Source of the DNA: Acidobacteriaceae bacterium
Lineage (GTDB): Bacteria > Acidobacteriota > Terriglobia > Terriglobales > Acidobacteriaceae
Assembly: GCA_027364815.1 (NCBI GenBank)
Contig: DAHXOQ010000012.1
Coordinates: forward strand, 1 to 21,509
DNA: 21,509 bases
Reading direction: 5' to 3'
Part shown: positions 1 through 7,387 of the stretch, one piece after another
Layout of the letters: each line of letters opens with the position of its first letter
Position numbering within the stretch: the first letter of the stretch is position 1
The notes under the pieces: model-generated
Told to the model about the DNA's origin: nothing
Database searches by the model: none
Seen by the model: only the letters and a program-made list of their open reading frames with translations
Position numbers and translations under genes: made by a program

Positions 1-828
1 AGGCAGGATGGTAGCCGGGTGCAGAACTTTCGCGCCGAAGTAGGCAAGTTCGGCGGCTTCCTCAAAGCTGATGACCTTAACGCGCAACGCGTCGGGACAA
101 ATGCGCGGGTCGGTAGTCATGATGCCGTTGACGTCGGTCCAGATTTCAATTCCTTCAGCATTGAGCGCGCCGCCGATGAGCGCGGCTGGGAAGTCTGATC
201 CGCCACGACCAAGCGTGGTGGTGATGCCCGCTTCATTTGCAGAGATGAAGCCGCCCATGACAGGGAGTTGACCAAGCTTGATAAGCGGCCGCAGGTGCTC
301 TTCGGCGCGCTTTTCAATGAGCGGAAAGAGCGGTGTGGCTTTTTGAAATTGCGAGTCGGTGATGATGACCTGGCGCGCGTCGAAGTGTGCAGCGTTCAGT
401 CCGCGCTCTTGGAATGCAGCGGCGATGATGCGCGAGGAGATGCGCTCACCGTAGCTGACAATCAAATCTGAAATGCGCGGCGTCAGCTCGAGGATGGCAG
501 CCAGTCCGCGTAATATTTCATCGAGTGAATTGAAGTGCTCATCGATGAATTCGTGAATTTCTTGAGTTGATTTCTTAAGGAGTGTTGCAGCGGTCTTTTT
601 GTGGCGTTCGCGCAGTTGATTGCTGATGGCGAGTGCAGCATCGCGTTCACCACGGCAGGCGTGGTCGGCGGCGCGCAGAAGCTGGTCAGTCACTTTGGAC
701 ATGGCGCTGACAACGACGACGGGAAGCTTGCCGTTGGCGACACGAGCGGCGACGATTGCGGCGGTGCGCTCGATAGCGGCCGGATCTTCAACCGATGTGC
801 CGCCGAATTTCATGACCACGAGACTCAT
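1..828 (-). CDS. lysC: Aspartate kinase, LysC type (3' end outside window)
   Basis: Phosphorylates L-aspartate with ATP, the first step towards lysine, threonine and methionine. The reading frame is open from an ATG at 828 to the window edge, giving 276 residues of an expected 450 or so, so the C-terminal ACT regulatory domains are not visible. Visible motifs are KFGGTSV (residues 7-13) at the N-terminus, GRGGSD (207-212) and TDVNGIMTTDPR (231-242), followed by the FEEAAELAYFGAKVLHP stretch; all are diagnostic of aspartokinases, and the pattern is closest to the monofunctional LysC type. An AGGAAG ribosome binding site lies just before the start. It sits 89 nt downstream of asd on the same strand, so the two probably form an asd-lysC unit. 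Feedback control by lysine or threonine cannot be judged without the missing C-terminus. Confidence 0.95.
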   Translation of the reverse strand, partial: MSLVVMKFGGTSVEDPAAIERTAAIVAARVANGKLPVVVVSAMSKVTDQLLRAADHACRGERDAALAISNQLRERHKKTAATLLKKSTQEIHEFIDEHFNSLDEILRGLAAILELTPRISDLIVSYGERISSRIIAAAFQERGLNAAHFDARQVIITDSQFQKATPLFPLIEKRAEEHLRPLIKLGQLPVMGGFISANEAGITTTLGRGGSDFPAALIGGALNAEGIEIWTDVNGIMTTDPRICPDALRVKVISFEEAAELAYFGAKVLHPATILP

Positions 829-892
829 TCGTTCTTCCTGATTCAAAAATCATTTTCACAGCTCAAAAACGAGATGTTGGGCACCTGCTAAA

Positions 893-908
893 AAATTGAA
901 CTCAATTT
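893..908 (-). other. AT-rich hairpin between asd and lysC
   Basis: On the minus strand a 6-bp AAATTG/CAATTT stem with a 4-nt loop ends in a short T run, 10 nt past the asd stop. It could weaken read-through from asd into lysC (partial terminator or attenuator), but the stem is short and AT-only except for one pair, so this is a weak call. Confidence 0.25.
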
Positions 909-917
909 CCCCCGCTA

Positions 918-1979
918 CTATGGGAGCTTGTCAAGGCTGTGCAGGAGCTCTGCATTCAGAATAGCTGCACCGGCGGCTCCGCGGACTGTGTTGTGGGATA
1001 GGACAGTGAACTTCCAATCGAGTAAACCGCAGGGACGAAGTCGCCCAGTTGTGACGGCCATGCCGCGGGCGCGATTTTTATCGAGGCGTGGCTGGGGGCG
1101 ATCAGCCTCAGGGGTCCAGATGACGGGCTGCTCGGGAGCCATAGGGAGATTTTTTCCGGCAAGGGGCTTGAACTCGGCCCATGCGGCGAGAATCTCGGTG
1201 TGCGTGGCTGGTTTGGTGAGCTTGATAGAGACACTCTCCGTGTGTCCATCTTCAACGGGCACGCGGTTGCAGCTTGCACTCATGCGCGCGGCAAGTGGAG
1301 CGATCTTTTCACCTGTGAGCGAGCCGAGGAGCTTGAGTGTTTCGGCTTCCATTTTTTCTTCTTCACTCTTGATATACGGCACAACGTTGCCGAGGATGTC
1401 CATGGAGGGAACGCCAGGATAGCCAGCGCCGGAGACGGCCTGCATGGTGGTGACGAAAATCTGCTCAATGCCGAAGCGTTGCTCGATTGGCTTAAGTGCG
1501 AGCACGAGACCGATGGCGGAGCAATTTGGATTTGTCACGATGTAGCCGCCCGATGATTTGCGCCAGCTTTGCTGATCGATGAGATGCAAGTGCTCCGCAT
1601 TGACCTCTGGAATGACAAGGGGGACACTGGGCGCCATGCGAAAGGCGCTGGAATTTGAGACGACGGCGCAACCGGCAGCAGCAAAGCGCGGCTCCAGGTC
1701 GAGGGCGATGTCGCTGTCGAGCGCGGCAAAGATAATTGCCGGCGCGCCGGCTGGATCGGCCGCAGAAATCTTCATCTTGGCGATGCGCTCCGGGCAGGGC
1801 GTGTCAAGGCGCCACTTGGCGGCATCAGCATAGAGCTTGCCGCTGGAGCGGTCACTGGCCGCAAGCCAGGTGATCTCGAACCAGGGGTGGTCTTCGAGAA
1901 GTTGAATGAAGCGCTGGCCAACCATACCTGTGGCGCCGAGGATTCCGATGGAGTGTTTTTTTTGCATGGCGTTAAACAT
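918..1979 (-). CDS. asd: Aspartate-semialdehyde dehydrogenase
   Basis: Reduces aspartyl phosphate to aspartate semialdehyde with NADPH, the second step of the aspartate pathway, acting on the product of the lysC enzyme downstream. The 353-residue protein starts with the Rossmann motif GATGMVGQ (residues 15-22). The catalytic cysteine is C153 in TNPNCSAIG, and the proton-relay histidine is H246 in RVPVEDGHTE. The wording around these motifs and the length match the archaeal/fungal-type branch of the family rather than the E. coli branch. The start is an ATG with no good Shine-Dalgarno; a second in-frame ATG four codons on (1965-1967) is equally possible. It is the promoter-proximal gene of the asd-lysC pair. 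Confidence 0.96.
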   Translation of the reverse strand: MFNAMQKKHSIGILGATGMVGQRFIQLLEDHPWFEITWLAASDRSSGKLYADAAKWRLDTPCPERIAKMKISAADPAGAPAIIFAALDSDIALDLEPRFAAAGCAVVSNSSAFRMAPSVPLVIPEVNAEHLHLIDQQSWRKSSGGYIVTNPNCSAIGLVLALKPIEQRFGIEQIFVTTMQAVSGAGYPGVPSMDILGNVVPYIKSEEEKMEAETLKLLGSLTGEKIAPLAARMSASCNRVPVEDGHTESVSIKLTKPATHTEILAAWAEFKPLAGKNLPMAPEQPVIWTPEADRPQPRLDKNRARGMAVTTGRLRPCGLLDWKFTVLSHNTVRGAAGAAILNAELLHSLDKLP

Positions 1980-2135
1980 TTCAGTGTACAGGAAAAGGGC
2001 ATATGAGTGTGAATTGGGATGCGAGTTAGCGATAACTGACTGGATTGAACTTTTGATTGGGATTTTTTCAGAAAGAGTTGAGAAAAGTGAGTGAGTTGCC
2101 GATAGGTAGTGAAGAGGCGCAACAATGGATTATTC

Positions 2136-2402
2136 ATGGCAGACAAGTCGGCGATTGCGCATGCTGAGGCGGTGAAGGCAAGTTGCTGGCTTCATTGGCT
2201 GAGACAATTGCTGCGACCGATTCAGAGTTTCTTTTCGGAGAAGAATAATCATTGCAGGATTGGTTTGGATGGGACGTGTAAGGGTCGGGCTGTGGTGCTG
2301 AATCAGGCGCGCGAGGAGATTGAAGTGGAGATTAACGCTGCGCCATTATGGACTCTGAGCATGGATTTACAACAGGGTCGTGAGCCACTGGCGATTGATT
2401 GA
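2136..2402 (+). CDS. Possible small hypothetical protein
   Basis: An open frame of 88 residues from the ATG at 2136, or 97 from a GTG at 2109, fills most of the 523-nt gap between the divergent asd and aroC genes. Codon choice (GCG, CTG, GTG, GAG) resembles that of real genes here. The product would be soluble with a Trp/Leu-rich helix near residues 17-32 and a beta-like C-terminal half with no motif I recognise. No convincing ribosome binding site precedes either start. It may be a lineage-specific gene or chance; I favour neither strongly. Confidence 0.35.
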   Translation: MADKSAIAHAEAVKASCWLHWLRQLLRPIQSFFSEKNNHCRIGLDGTCKGRAVVLNQAREEIEVEINAAPLWTLSMDLQQGREPLAID

Positions 2403-2493
2403 GAAGTGAGTCTCGTCTGACTGCTGATTGTAGATAAGTGACAAAGAAGAAAAGTTGTTTCCATCTGATTGAAGTGAAGTTCTTCCTTTCCTT

Positions 2494-2499
2494 TACAAT
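2494..2499 (+). promoter_or_regulatory. Possible -10 element of aroC
   Basis: TACAAT matches the sigma-70 -10 consensus at five of six positions. Transcription would begin at about 2506, between the two candidate ATG codons of aroC (2503 and 2509), which would make the message almost leaderless. The only -35 candidate, TTGAAG (2469-2474), has a long 19-nt spacer. Confidence 0.25.
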
Positions 2500-2502
2500 G
2501 GA

Positions 2503-3687
2503 ATGAGGATGATTCGTTTTTCTACAGCTGGAGAATCACATGGCGAGGCGCTGATTGCGCTCGTCTCAGGCGTGCCTGCGGGTGTGCCGATTGATTTGGA
2601 ACGCGTGAATCGCGAGTTGTGGCGCCGTCAACAGGGCTATGGACGCGGCGGACGCATGAAGATTGAGACGGACAAGGCGCACATTCTTTCCGGCGTACGG
2701 CATGGAAAGACAATTGGCTCGCCGATTGCCATTGAGATGATCAACCGCGATTGGAAGAACTGGGAGGAGAAGCTTCCAGTTGAGCCGGGTAATGCCGCAC
2801 TGCATCAGTCCGTAGCTTCGCCAAGGCCTGGGCATGCTGATTTGCCTGGTGCATTGAAATACAACTTTCAAGATGCACGCTATGTGCTGGAGAGGGCATC
2901 AGCACGCGAATCGACCTCGCGCGTAGCCGCCGGTGCAATTGCGAAAGAGATGCTGCGCGCGCTGGGAATTGAAATCGCAAGCCACGTGGTGCGAGTGGGA
3001 CGCGTGGAGCTCGAACGCAATGCAAGCTGGTATGAGATTGCAGCCCTCGGTGCGAAAGAAGAAGTGGCAATGGGTTGCGTGGATGCGGCGACCGAAGAGC
3101 GTATGAAGGAAGAAGTTGAAGAGGCGGCGCGCACGGGAGACACGGTCAATGGTGTCTTTGAGGTAGTAGTGCACGGGTTGCCCGCTGGTGTGGGAACATT
3201 CGCGAATTGGGACGAACGCCTCGACGCGCACCTGGCCTTTGCAGTGATGAGCATTCAGGCTGTAAAGGCGGTCGAGATTGGTCATGGAGTTGTAGCGGCC
3301 AGTTCTTTTGGGTCGGCGGTGCATGATGCGATTTACTACTCCGAAGATGTCGAGAAGAAGCCAACTCGCTTTGAACGGCATCAAAATAATGCAGGTGGGA
3401 TTGAGGGTGGAATTTCAAATGGCGAGGATGTGGTGGTGCGCGGCTATTTGAAGCCAATTTCTACCTTGCGCAAGCCGCTGGAATCAGTTCGTTTTGATAC
3501 GCGCGAGAAGACGAGCGCGAGTTATGAGCGCTCGGATATTTGCGTGGTACCCGCTGCGGGAGTGATCGGCGAGGCGATGGTGGCTCTAACGATTGCAGCC
3601 CAGGTTCAAGCCAAGTTTGGCGGCGATTCGCTTCTCGAGTTGAAGCGAAATTTTGAAGGTTATCTTGAACAGATTCGGAGATTTTAA
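2503..3687 (+). CDS. aroC: Chorismate synthase
   Basis: Converts 5-enolpyruvylshikimate 3-phosphate to chorismate using reduced FMN, the last step of the shikimate pathway. The protein has 394 residues, within the family range. The family signatures are all present: GESHG (residues 10-14), GRGGRMKIETD (48-57), SPRPGHADLPGALKY (106-120), RASARESTSRVAAGA (131-145), NNAGGIEGGISNG (295-307) and RSDICVVPAAGVIGEAM (343-359). ATG codons at 2503 and 2509 are both possible; neither has a strong Shine-Dalgarno, although the GAGG before the second is near. It leads a plus-strand run aroC-def-fmt-rsmB with very small gaps. The aroB gene of the same pathway lies 6 kb away on the other strand. Confidence 0.97.
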   Translation: MRMIRFSTAGESHGEALIALVSGVPAGVPIDLERVNRELWRRQQGYGRGGRMKIETDKAHILSGVRHGKTIGSPIAIEMINRDWKNWEEKLPVEPGNAALHQSVASPRPGHADLPGALKYNFQDARYVLERASARESTSRVAAGAIAKEMLRALGIEIASHVVRVGRVELERNASWYEIAALGAKEEVAMGCVDAATEERMKEEVEEAARTGDTVNGVFEVVVHGLPAGVGTFANWDERLDAHLAFAVMSIQAVKAVEIGHGVVAASSFGSAVHDAIYYSEDVEKKPTRFERHQNNAGGIEGGISNGEDVVVRGYLKPISTLRKPLESVRFDTREKTSASYERSDICVVPAAGVIGEAMVALTIAAQVQAKFGGDSLLELKRNFEGYLEQIRRF

Positions 3688-3694
3688 GCAAGCT

Positions 3695-4207
3695 ATGATT
3701 TTGAAGATTGTGAAATATCCAGATCCCGTTCTCGAAAAGCCAGGCGAACCCGTCTCTGAGTTTAACGACGAACTGCGGAAGTTTATCGCCGACATGTTTG
3801 AGACCATGTATGCCTCGAAGGGGATTGGTTTGGCGGCGCAGCAGGTGGGCGTGGCCAAGCGTGTGACAGTGATAGACCTGAGTTGCGGCGAAGATCCAAA
3901 CGAGAAGCGTGTTTTTGTGAATCCGGAGATTATTGAGCGCGCGGGCAAGCTCTATGAGGAAGAAGGTTGCCTGAGTTTTCCTGAAATCAGGGAGAAGGTT
4001 GTGCGCGCAGCTCATGTCAAAGTGCGAGCGCAGGATGAGTTTGGAAAGTGGTTTGAAGTCGATGGCGAAGAGTTGCTCTCGCGGTGTTTGCAGCATGAGA
4101 TCGACCATCTCGATGGTGTCTTGTTTATTTTTCGCATCAGTGCGTTGAAGCGTGATCTTGCCCTGCGCAAGATTCGCAAGATGATTCGCGCTGGCGAGTG
4201 GGATTAG
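3695..4207 (+). CDS. def: Peptide deformylase
   Basis: Removes the formyl group from the N-terminal formyl-methionine of new proteins, using a bound metal ion. The 170-residue protein carries the three family motifs in order: GIGLAAQQ (residues 43-50), EGCLS (90-94, metal ligand C92) and HEIDH (134-138, ligands H134 and H138 with catalytic E135). I chose the ATG at 3695, which gives the standard N-terminus MILKIVKYPDPVL; the frame stays open 14 codons upstream, but that part would overlap the end of aroC and adds nothing conserved. It lies 7 nt after aroC and 3 nt before fmt, the classic def-fmt pairing in which the two enzymes remove and add the same formyl group. Confidence 0.97.
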   Translation: MILKIVKYPDPVLEKPGEPVSEFNDELRKFIADMFETMYASKGIGLAAQQVGVAKRVTVIDLSCGEDPNEKRVFVNPEIIERAGKLYEEEGCLSFPEIREKVVRAAHVKVRAQDEFGKWFEVDGEELLSRCLQHEIDHLDGVLFIFRISALKRDLALRKIRKMIRAGEWD

Positions 4208-4210
4208 ATT

Positions 4211-5149
4211 GTGAAGTTAATTTTTTGTGGAACGCCGCAGTTCGCCGTACCCACGCTTGAAGCGTTGATCGGGGCGGGGCACGATATTCCACTAGTCGTG
4301 ACGCAGCCGGATCGTCCAATTGGCCGCGAGCAGAAATTGCATGCTCCTCCGGTGAAGATGATTGCTGAAGGTGCTGGCCTTCGAGTGGTGCAGCCGGAAA
4401 AAATAAAAACCAATCTGGAATTCGAAGCGTTGCTCCGGGAGATTGCTCCGGATGCGATTGTAGTCGTTGCTTACGGAAGGATCATTCCGAAGTGGATGCT
4501 GGATCTGCCGAAATTTGGCTGCATTAATCTTCACGCGTCGTTGCTGCCGAAGTATCGTGGAGCTGCGCCGATTCAGTGGGCCGTCGCATGTGGCGAGCGT
4601 GAGACTGGAAACACTACGATGCTGCTGGAAGAAGGTCTTGATACAGGGCCGATTCTGTTGCAGCGTAGAGTGCCGATTGATCCGACGCAGACGGCTGCGG
4701 AGTTATTCGAGATTCTTTCAGTGAGTGGCGCGCCGCTTGTTGTGGAAACTCTCGTAGGCTTGGCAGAAGGATTGATTCAGCCCACGGCGCAGAATCATGC
4801 GGAAGCGATTCTTGCACCGTTGCTGACGCGCGAGGATGCACGGATTGATTTTGCTGGCCGCACTGCACAGGAGATTTATAATCGCTGGCGTGGATTTCAA
4901 CCGTGGCCCGGCGCATGGACGACGCTCGCACAAAAAAAGCTAATTGTGCACCGGAGGACGGGTGCAGAGTTTGGCGCGCTCGCGAATCCCGGCGAGGTGC
5001 GTGTTTTTGAGGAATGCATTCAGGTGGCGTGCCGTGAAAATACCTGGCTGGAGTTGAAAGAAGTGCAGCTCGAAGGCAAGCGCCGCATGAGTGCTGAAGA
5101 GTTTTTGCGCGGGAATGTTCTAGATGACAGCGCAATGTTGGGCGGGTGA
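4211..5149 (+). CDS. fmt: Methionyl-tRNA formyltransferase
   Basis: Formylates initiator Met-tRNA with 10-formyltetrahydrofolate so that translation can start. The 312-residue length is typical. The N-terminal transferase domain opens with FCGTPQFAVPTL; the catalytic triad residues are N106 and H108 in INLHASLLPKYRGAAPIQWA and D144 in EEGLDTGPIL. The C-terminal domain begins near the YNRWRGFQPWPGAWT stretch. The start codon is GTG, 3 nt after the def stop. Its TGA stop overlaps the GTG start of rsmB in a GTGA tetranucleotide, which suggests translational coupling. Confidence 0.97.
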   Translation: MKLIFCGTPQFAVPTLEALIGAGHDIPLVVTQPDRPIGREQKLHAPPVKMIAEGAGLRVVQPEKIKTNLEFEALLREIAPDAIVVVAYGRIIPKWMLDLPKFGCINLHASLLPKYRGAAPIQWAVACGERETGNTTMLLEEGLDTGPILLQRRVPIDPTQTAAELFEILSVSGAPLVVETLVGLAEGLIQPTAQNHAEAILAPLLTREDARIDFAGRTAQEIYNRWRGFQPWPGAWTTLAQKKLIVHRRTGAEFGALANPGEVRVFEECIQVACRENTWLELKEVQLEGKRRMSAEEFLRGNVLDDSAMLGG

Positions 5150-6552
5150 ATAAGTTGAATAAAAAACAAAAGCTTGTGATTCAGCCGGAGCGCCCGGAAA
5201 AAACATCGAAGAAACCTGTTTCGAAAATCTCTGTAGCACGTCAGGTAGCATTTGAGATTCTGCTCAAAGTCACGGACGAAAAAACAAAAATTCATTCCCA
5301 TTCAGACGATCTGCTGCGCACGCGGGCGATTGACATGCTCGCACCTGTGGACAGGAATCTTGCGACAATGCTCGTACTGGGTGTCTTGCGTTGGCAGATT
5401 GCGCTTGATGCGGAGATTCGCAATTGTTTAACGCGGCCAAATGCGAAAGTTGATTGGGACGTGATGATTGCACTCAGAATGGGCGCCTTTCAGCTACTGC
5501 ATCTGGACCGGATTCCCGCGCACGCGGCGCTTAATGAGAGCGTAGAACAGGTTCGCGAGGCAGGGCATCCTTTCGCGGTGGGGATGGCGAATGCCGTGCT
5601 CAGGAAAATCCAGGCGGGCAAGTCGGAGTACGTCGCAGATGCCGTGGCGGCACACCCAGCGTGGATGGTGGAGCGGTGGACGCGTTTTTACGGACGCGAC
5701 GCAGCCGAGGGCATTTGCCTGCATGGTCAAGCCCAGCCGCTGATCACGATGCGCGTTGAGGATGAGAGCGCGCATGGTGAGAGCGCGATGTTGAGGGCGG
5801 CGCGCTGGCTTGAAGTGAATGAAGGAGAGGTTTCTGAGGATGCGATTCGAATTCAGGATGAAGGGTCGCAACTGGTCGGCGAGATTGCGGCGGCGCTGAT
5901 TCCGAGTGGTCACGAGGATGCACGAATTCTCGATTGCTGCGCGGCGCCGGGCGGGAAAACGCTGATTCTTGCTGAGAGAAATGTGCATGCCCATGTGCTG
6001 GCGTGCGACAGAAGCAAGCAGCGTCTGGAATTCATGAGCAAGCGATTTGAGTTGGTGCCGGAGATACGTGGGCGGATCGAGTGCCGCATCTCGGATGCTA
6101 CGGAAAGAATAGATGCGGAGTTTGATTTGATTCTGGCGGATGTGCCGTGCAGCGGAACGGGAACGCTAGGCAGGAATCCGGAGATTCGGCATCGCTTGAC
6201 AGTGGAAGAGATTGCGCGGCAATCAATTAGGCAGCAGGCTATTCTGAAGAACACATTAGGTGCGCTGGCAATTGGTGGAAGGCTTGTATACTCTACATGC
6301 TCACTTGAGCCGGAAGAGAACGAAGAAGTTGTTGCGGCGGTTTTGGATGAGCTGAAAAATCAGGAACGAATTCGAATAAATAGACTGAATATCGCGGACT
6401 CAATAGAAAGACTCGCGAATAAATCCAGATTACGCGTTGGTGCGAGAGAAAAATTATTGGCTGCGGTGACGGAACAAGGTGGATTGATGTTACTGCCGAG
6501 CTTGATGGGCACGGATGGATTTTTCGTAAGCGCGTTTGAGCGCGTAATTTAA
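5146..6552 (+). CDS. rsmB: 16S rRNA (cytosine-967-C5)-methyltransferase
   Basis: Methylates C967 of 16S rRNA with S-adenosylmethionine. The 468-residue protein has a basic N-terminal tail of about 28 residues, a NusB-like RNA-binding domain (about 30-155) and a Rossmann methyltransferase domain (about 230-468). Motif I is LDCCAAPGGKT (262-272). The two cysteines typical of RNA m5C enzymes are present: C335 in DVPCSGTGT and the nucleophile C385 in STCSLEPEEN. The start is a GTG overlapping the fmt stop. A def-fmt-rsmB order is common in bacteria. The stop lies only 1 nt from the stop of the convergent PASTA gene, and I see no terminator hairpin between them. Confidence 0.96.
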   Translation: MNKLNKKQKLVIQPERPEKTSKKPVSKISVARQVAFEILLKVTDEKTKIHSHSDDLLRTRAIDMLAPVDRNLATMLVLGVLRWQIALDAEIRNCLTRPNAKVDWDVMIALRMGAFQLLHLDRIPAHAALNESVEQVREAGHPFAVGMANAVLRKIQAGKSEYVADAVAAHPAWMVERWTRFYGRDAAEGICLHGQAQPLITMRVEDESAHGESAMLRAARWLEVNEGEVSEDAIRIQDEGSQLVGEIAAALIPSGHEDARILDCCAAPGGKTLILAERNVHAHVLACDRSKQRLEFMSKRFELVPEIRGRIECRISDATERIDAEFDLILADVPCSGTGTLGRNPEIRHRLTVEEIARQSIRQQAILKNTLGALAIGGRLVYSTCSLEPEENEEVVAAVLDELKNQERIRINRLNIADSIERLANKSRLRVGAREKLLAAVTEQGGLMLLPSLMGTDGFFVSAFERVI

Positions 6553-6553
6553 G

Positions 6554-7321
6554 CTATTTTGCGACGGTCAGATCGACTGAAACCGTGCCATCAACTTTTG
6601 CGCCGGCTTCAGGTTTTTGCGCAATGACGGTTCCCGGAATTGTTGGGAGCTTTGGCACTGCATCACCAGTGCCGACAGATGCGATGGGGACGTCGACATA
6701 GACCGGTTTAGAGAATTTGATTCCAGCTTTATCTAACATTGTTTGCGCACTGACAATTGGCATGCCTGTGAGCGAAGGCATGACGAGCTTGTCGTTGAGT
6801 TCCTCGCCGGGCGCGGCAACGAGGAGATTGATGCTGGGACTCTCAATGCTGTGTGCGTTTGCGGGCGGGTCCTGGGCGATGACAGTGCCTTCAGCGGCTC
6901 CAGCGAATGGGATGCGGGCGGTGGTGCCAACTTCAAGACCAACGCGACGCAATTGGATAGATGCAACGCGTTCGTTCATCCCTACAGTGTCAGGAACTTC
7001 AACTTTTTGCGGGCCCAAACTTTCAGCGACGCGGACGTGCCATGCGCGACGGACAACGGTGCCGGGCGCGGGTGATTGCGAGAGGATATGTCCTGCGGCG
7101 ACGTCGGCGGAGTAATAGCGATTGTCCACTTCAACAGTGAGGCCAAGTCCTGCTGCGAGGCTGCGCGCATCGACAACGGTCATTTGCTTGAGTGCGGGCA
7201 CACTGACTTCACGACCGTGAATCGCAAAGTGCATGGTAGTCACCGCAGAAAGCAAAGCGATGGCGACGAGAAAGAGCAGGAGCGAAGCGATTTGAAAGAA
7301 ATTGAGGAAGCTGCGCTTCAT
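6554..7321 (-). CDS. Membrane-anchored protein with three PASTA domains
   Basis: The 255-residue protein has a short basic N-terminus, one transmembrane segment (about residues 9-30) and three PASTA domains on the outer side at about 37-101, 106-169 and 177-254. Each contains the PASTA-type loop Q-x-P-x-x-(G/A): SQSPAPGTVV, AQDPPANAH and AQKPEAGAKV. PASTA domains occur in penicillin-binding proteins and serine/threonine kinases and can bind muropeptides or serve as spacers. Here there is no kinase or transpeptidase domain, so the protein may be a stand-alone cell-wall sensor or scaffold; that role is inference. GGAG lies 8 nt before the ATG. It is the last gene of the aroB-menG-CDF run, 66 nt after the CDF gene. 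Confidence 0.9.
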   Translation of the reverse strand: MKRSFLNFFQIASLLLFLVAIALLSAVTTMHFAIHGREVSVPALKQMTVVDARSLAAGLGLTVEVDNRYYSADVAAGHILSQSPAPGTVVRRAWHVRVAESLGPQKVEVPDTVGMNERVASIQLRRVGLEVGTTARIPFAGAAEGTVIAQDPPANAHSIESPSINLLVAAPGEELNDKLVMPSLTGMPIVSAQTMLDKAGIKFSKPVYVDVPIASVGTGDAVPKLPTIPGTVIAQKPEAGAKVDGTVSVDLTVAK

Positions 7322-7387
7322 TATTTAAACTCCACACGGTTGCTGCTCTTTTTAGATTAGCCGTTTAACACGCAGCGGTGTGAAGAA

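Noticed and set aside
3461..4108. A 215-codon minus-strand open frame spanning aroC and def
   Set aside because: Antisense to two certain genes and crosses their junction.
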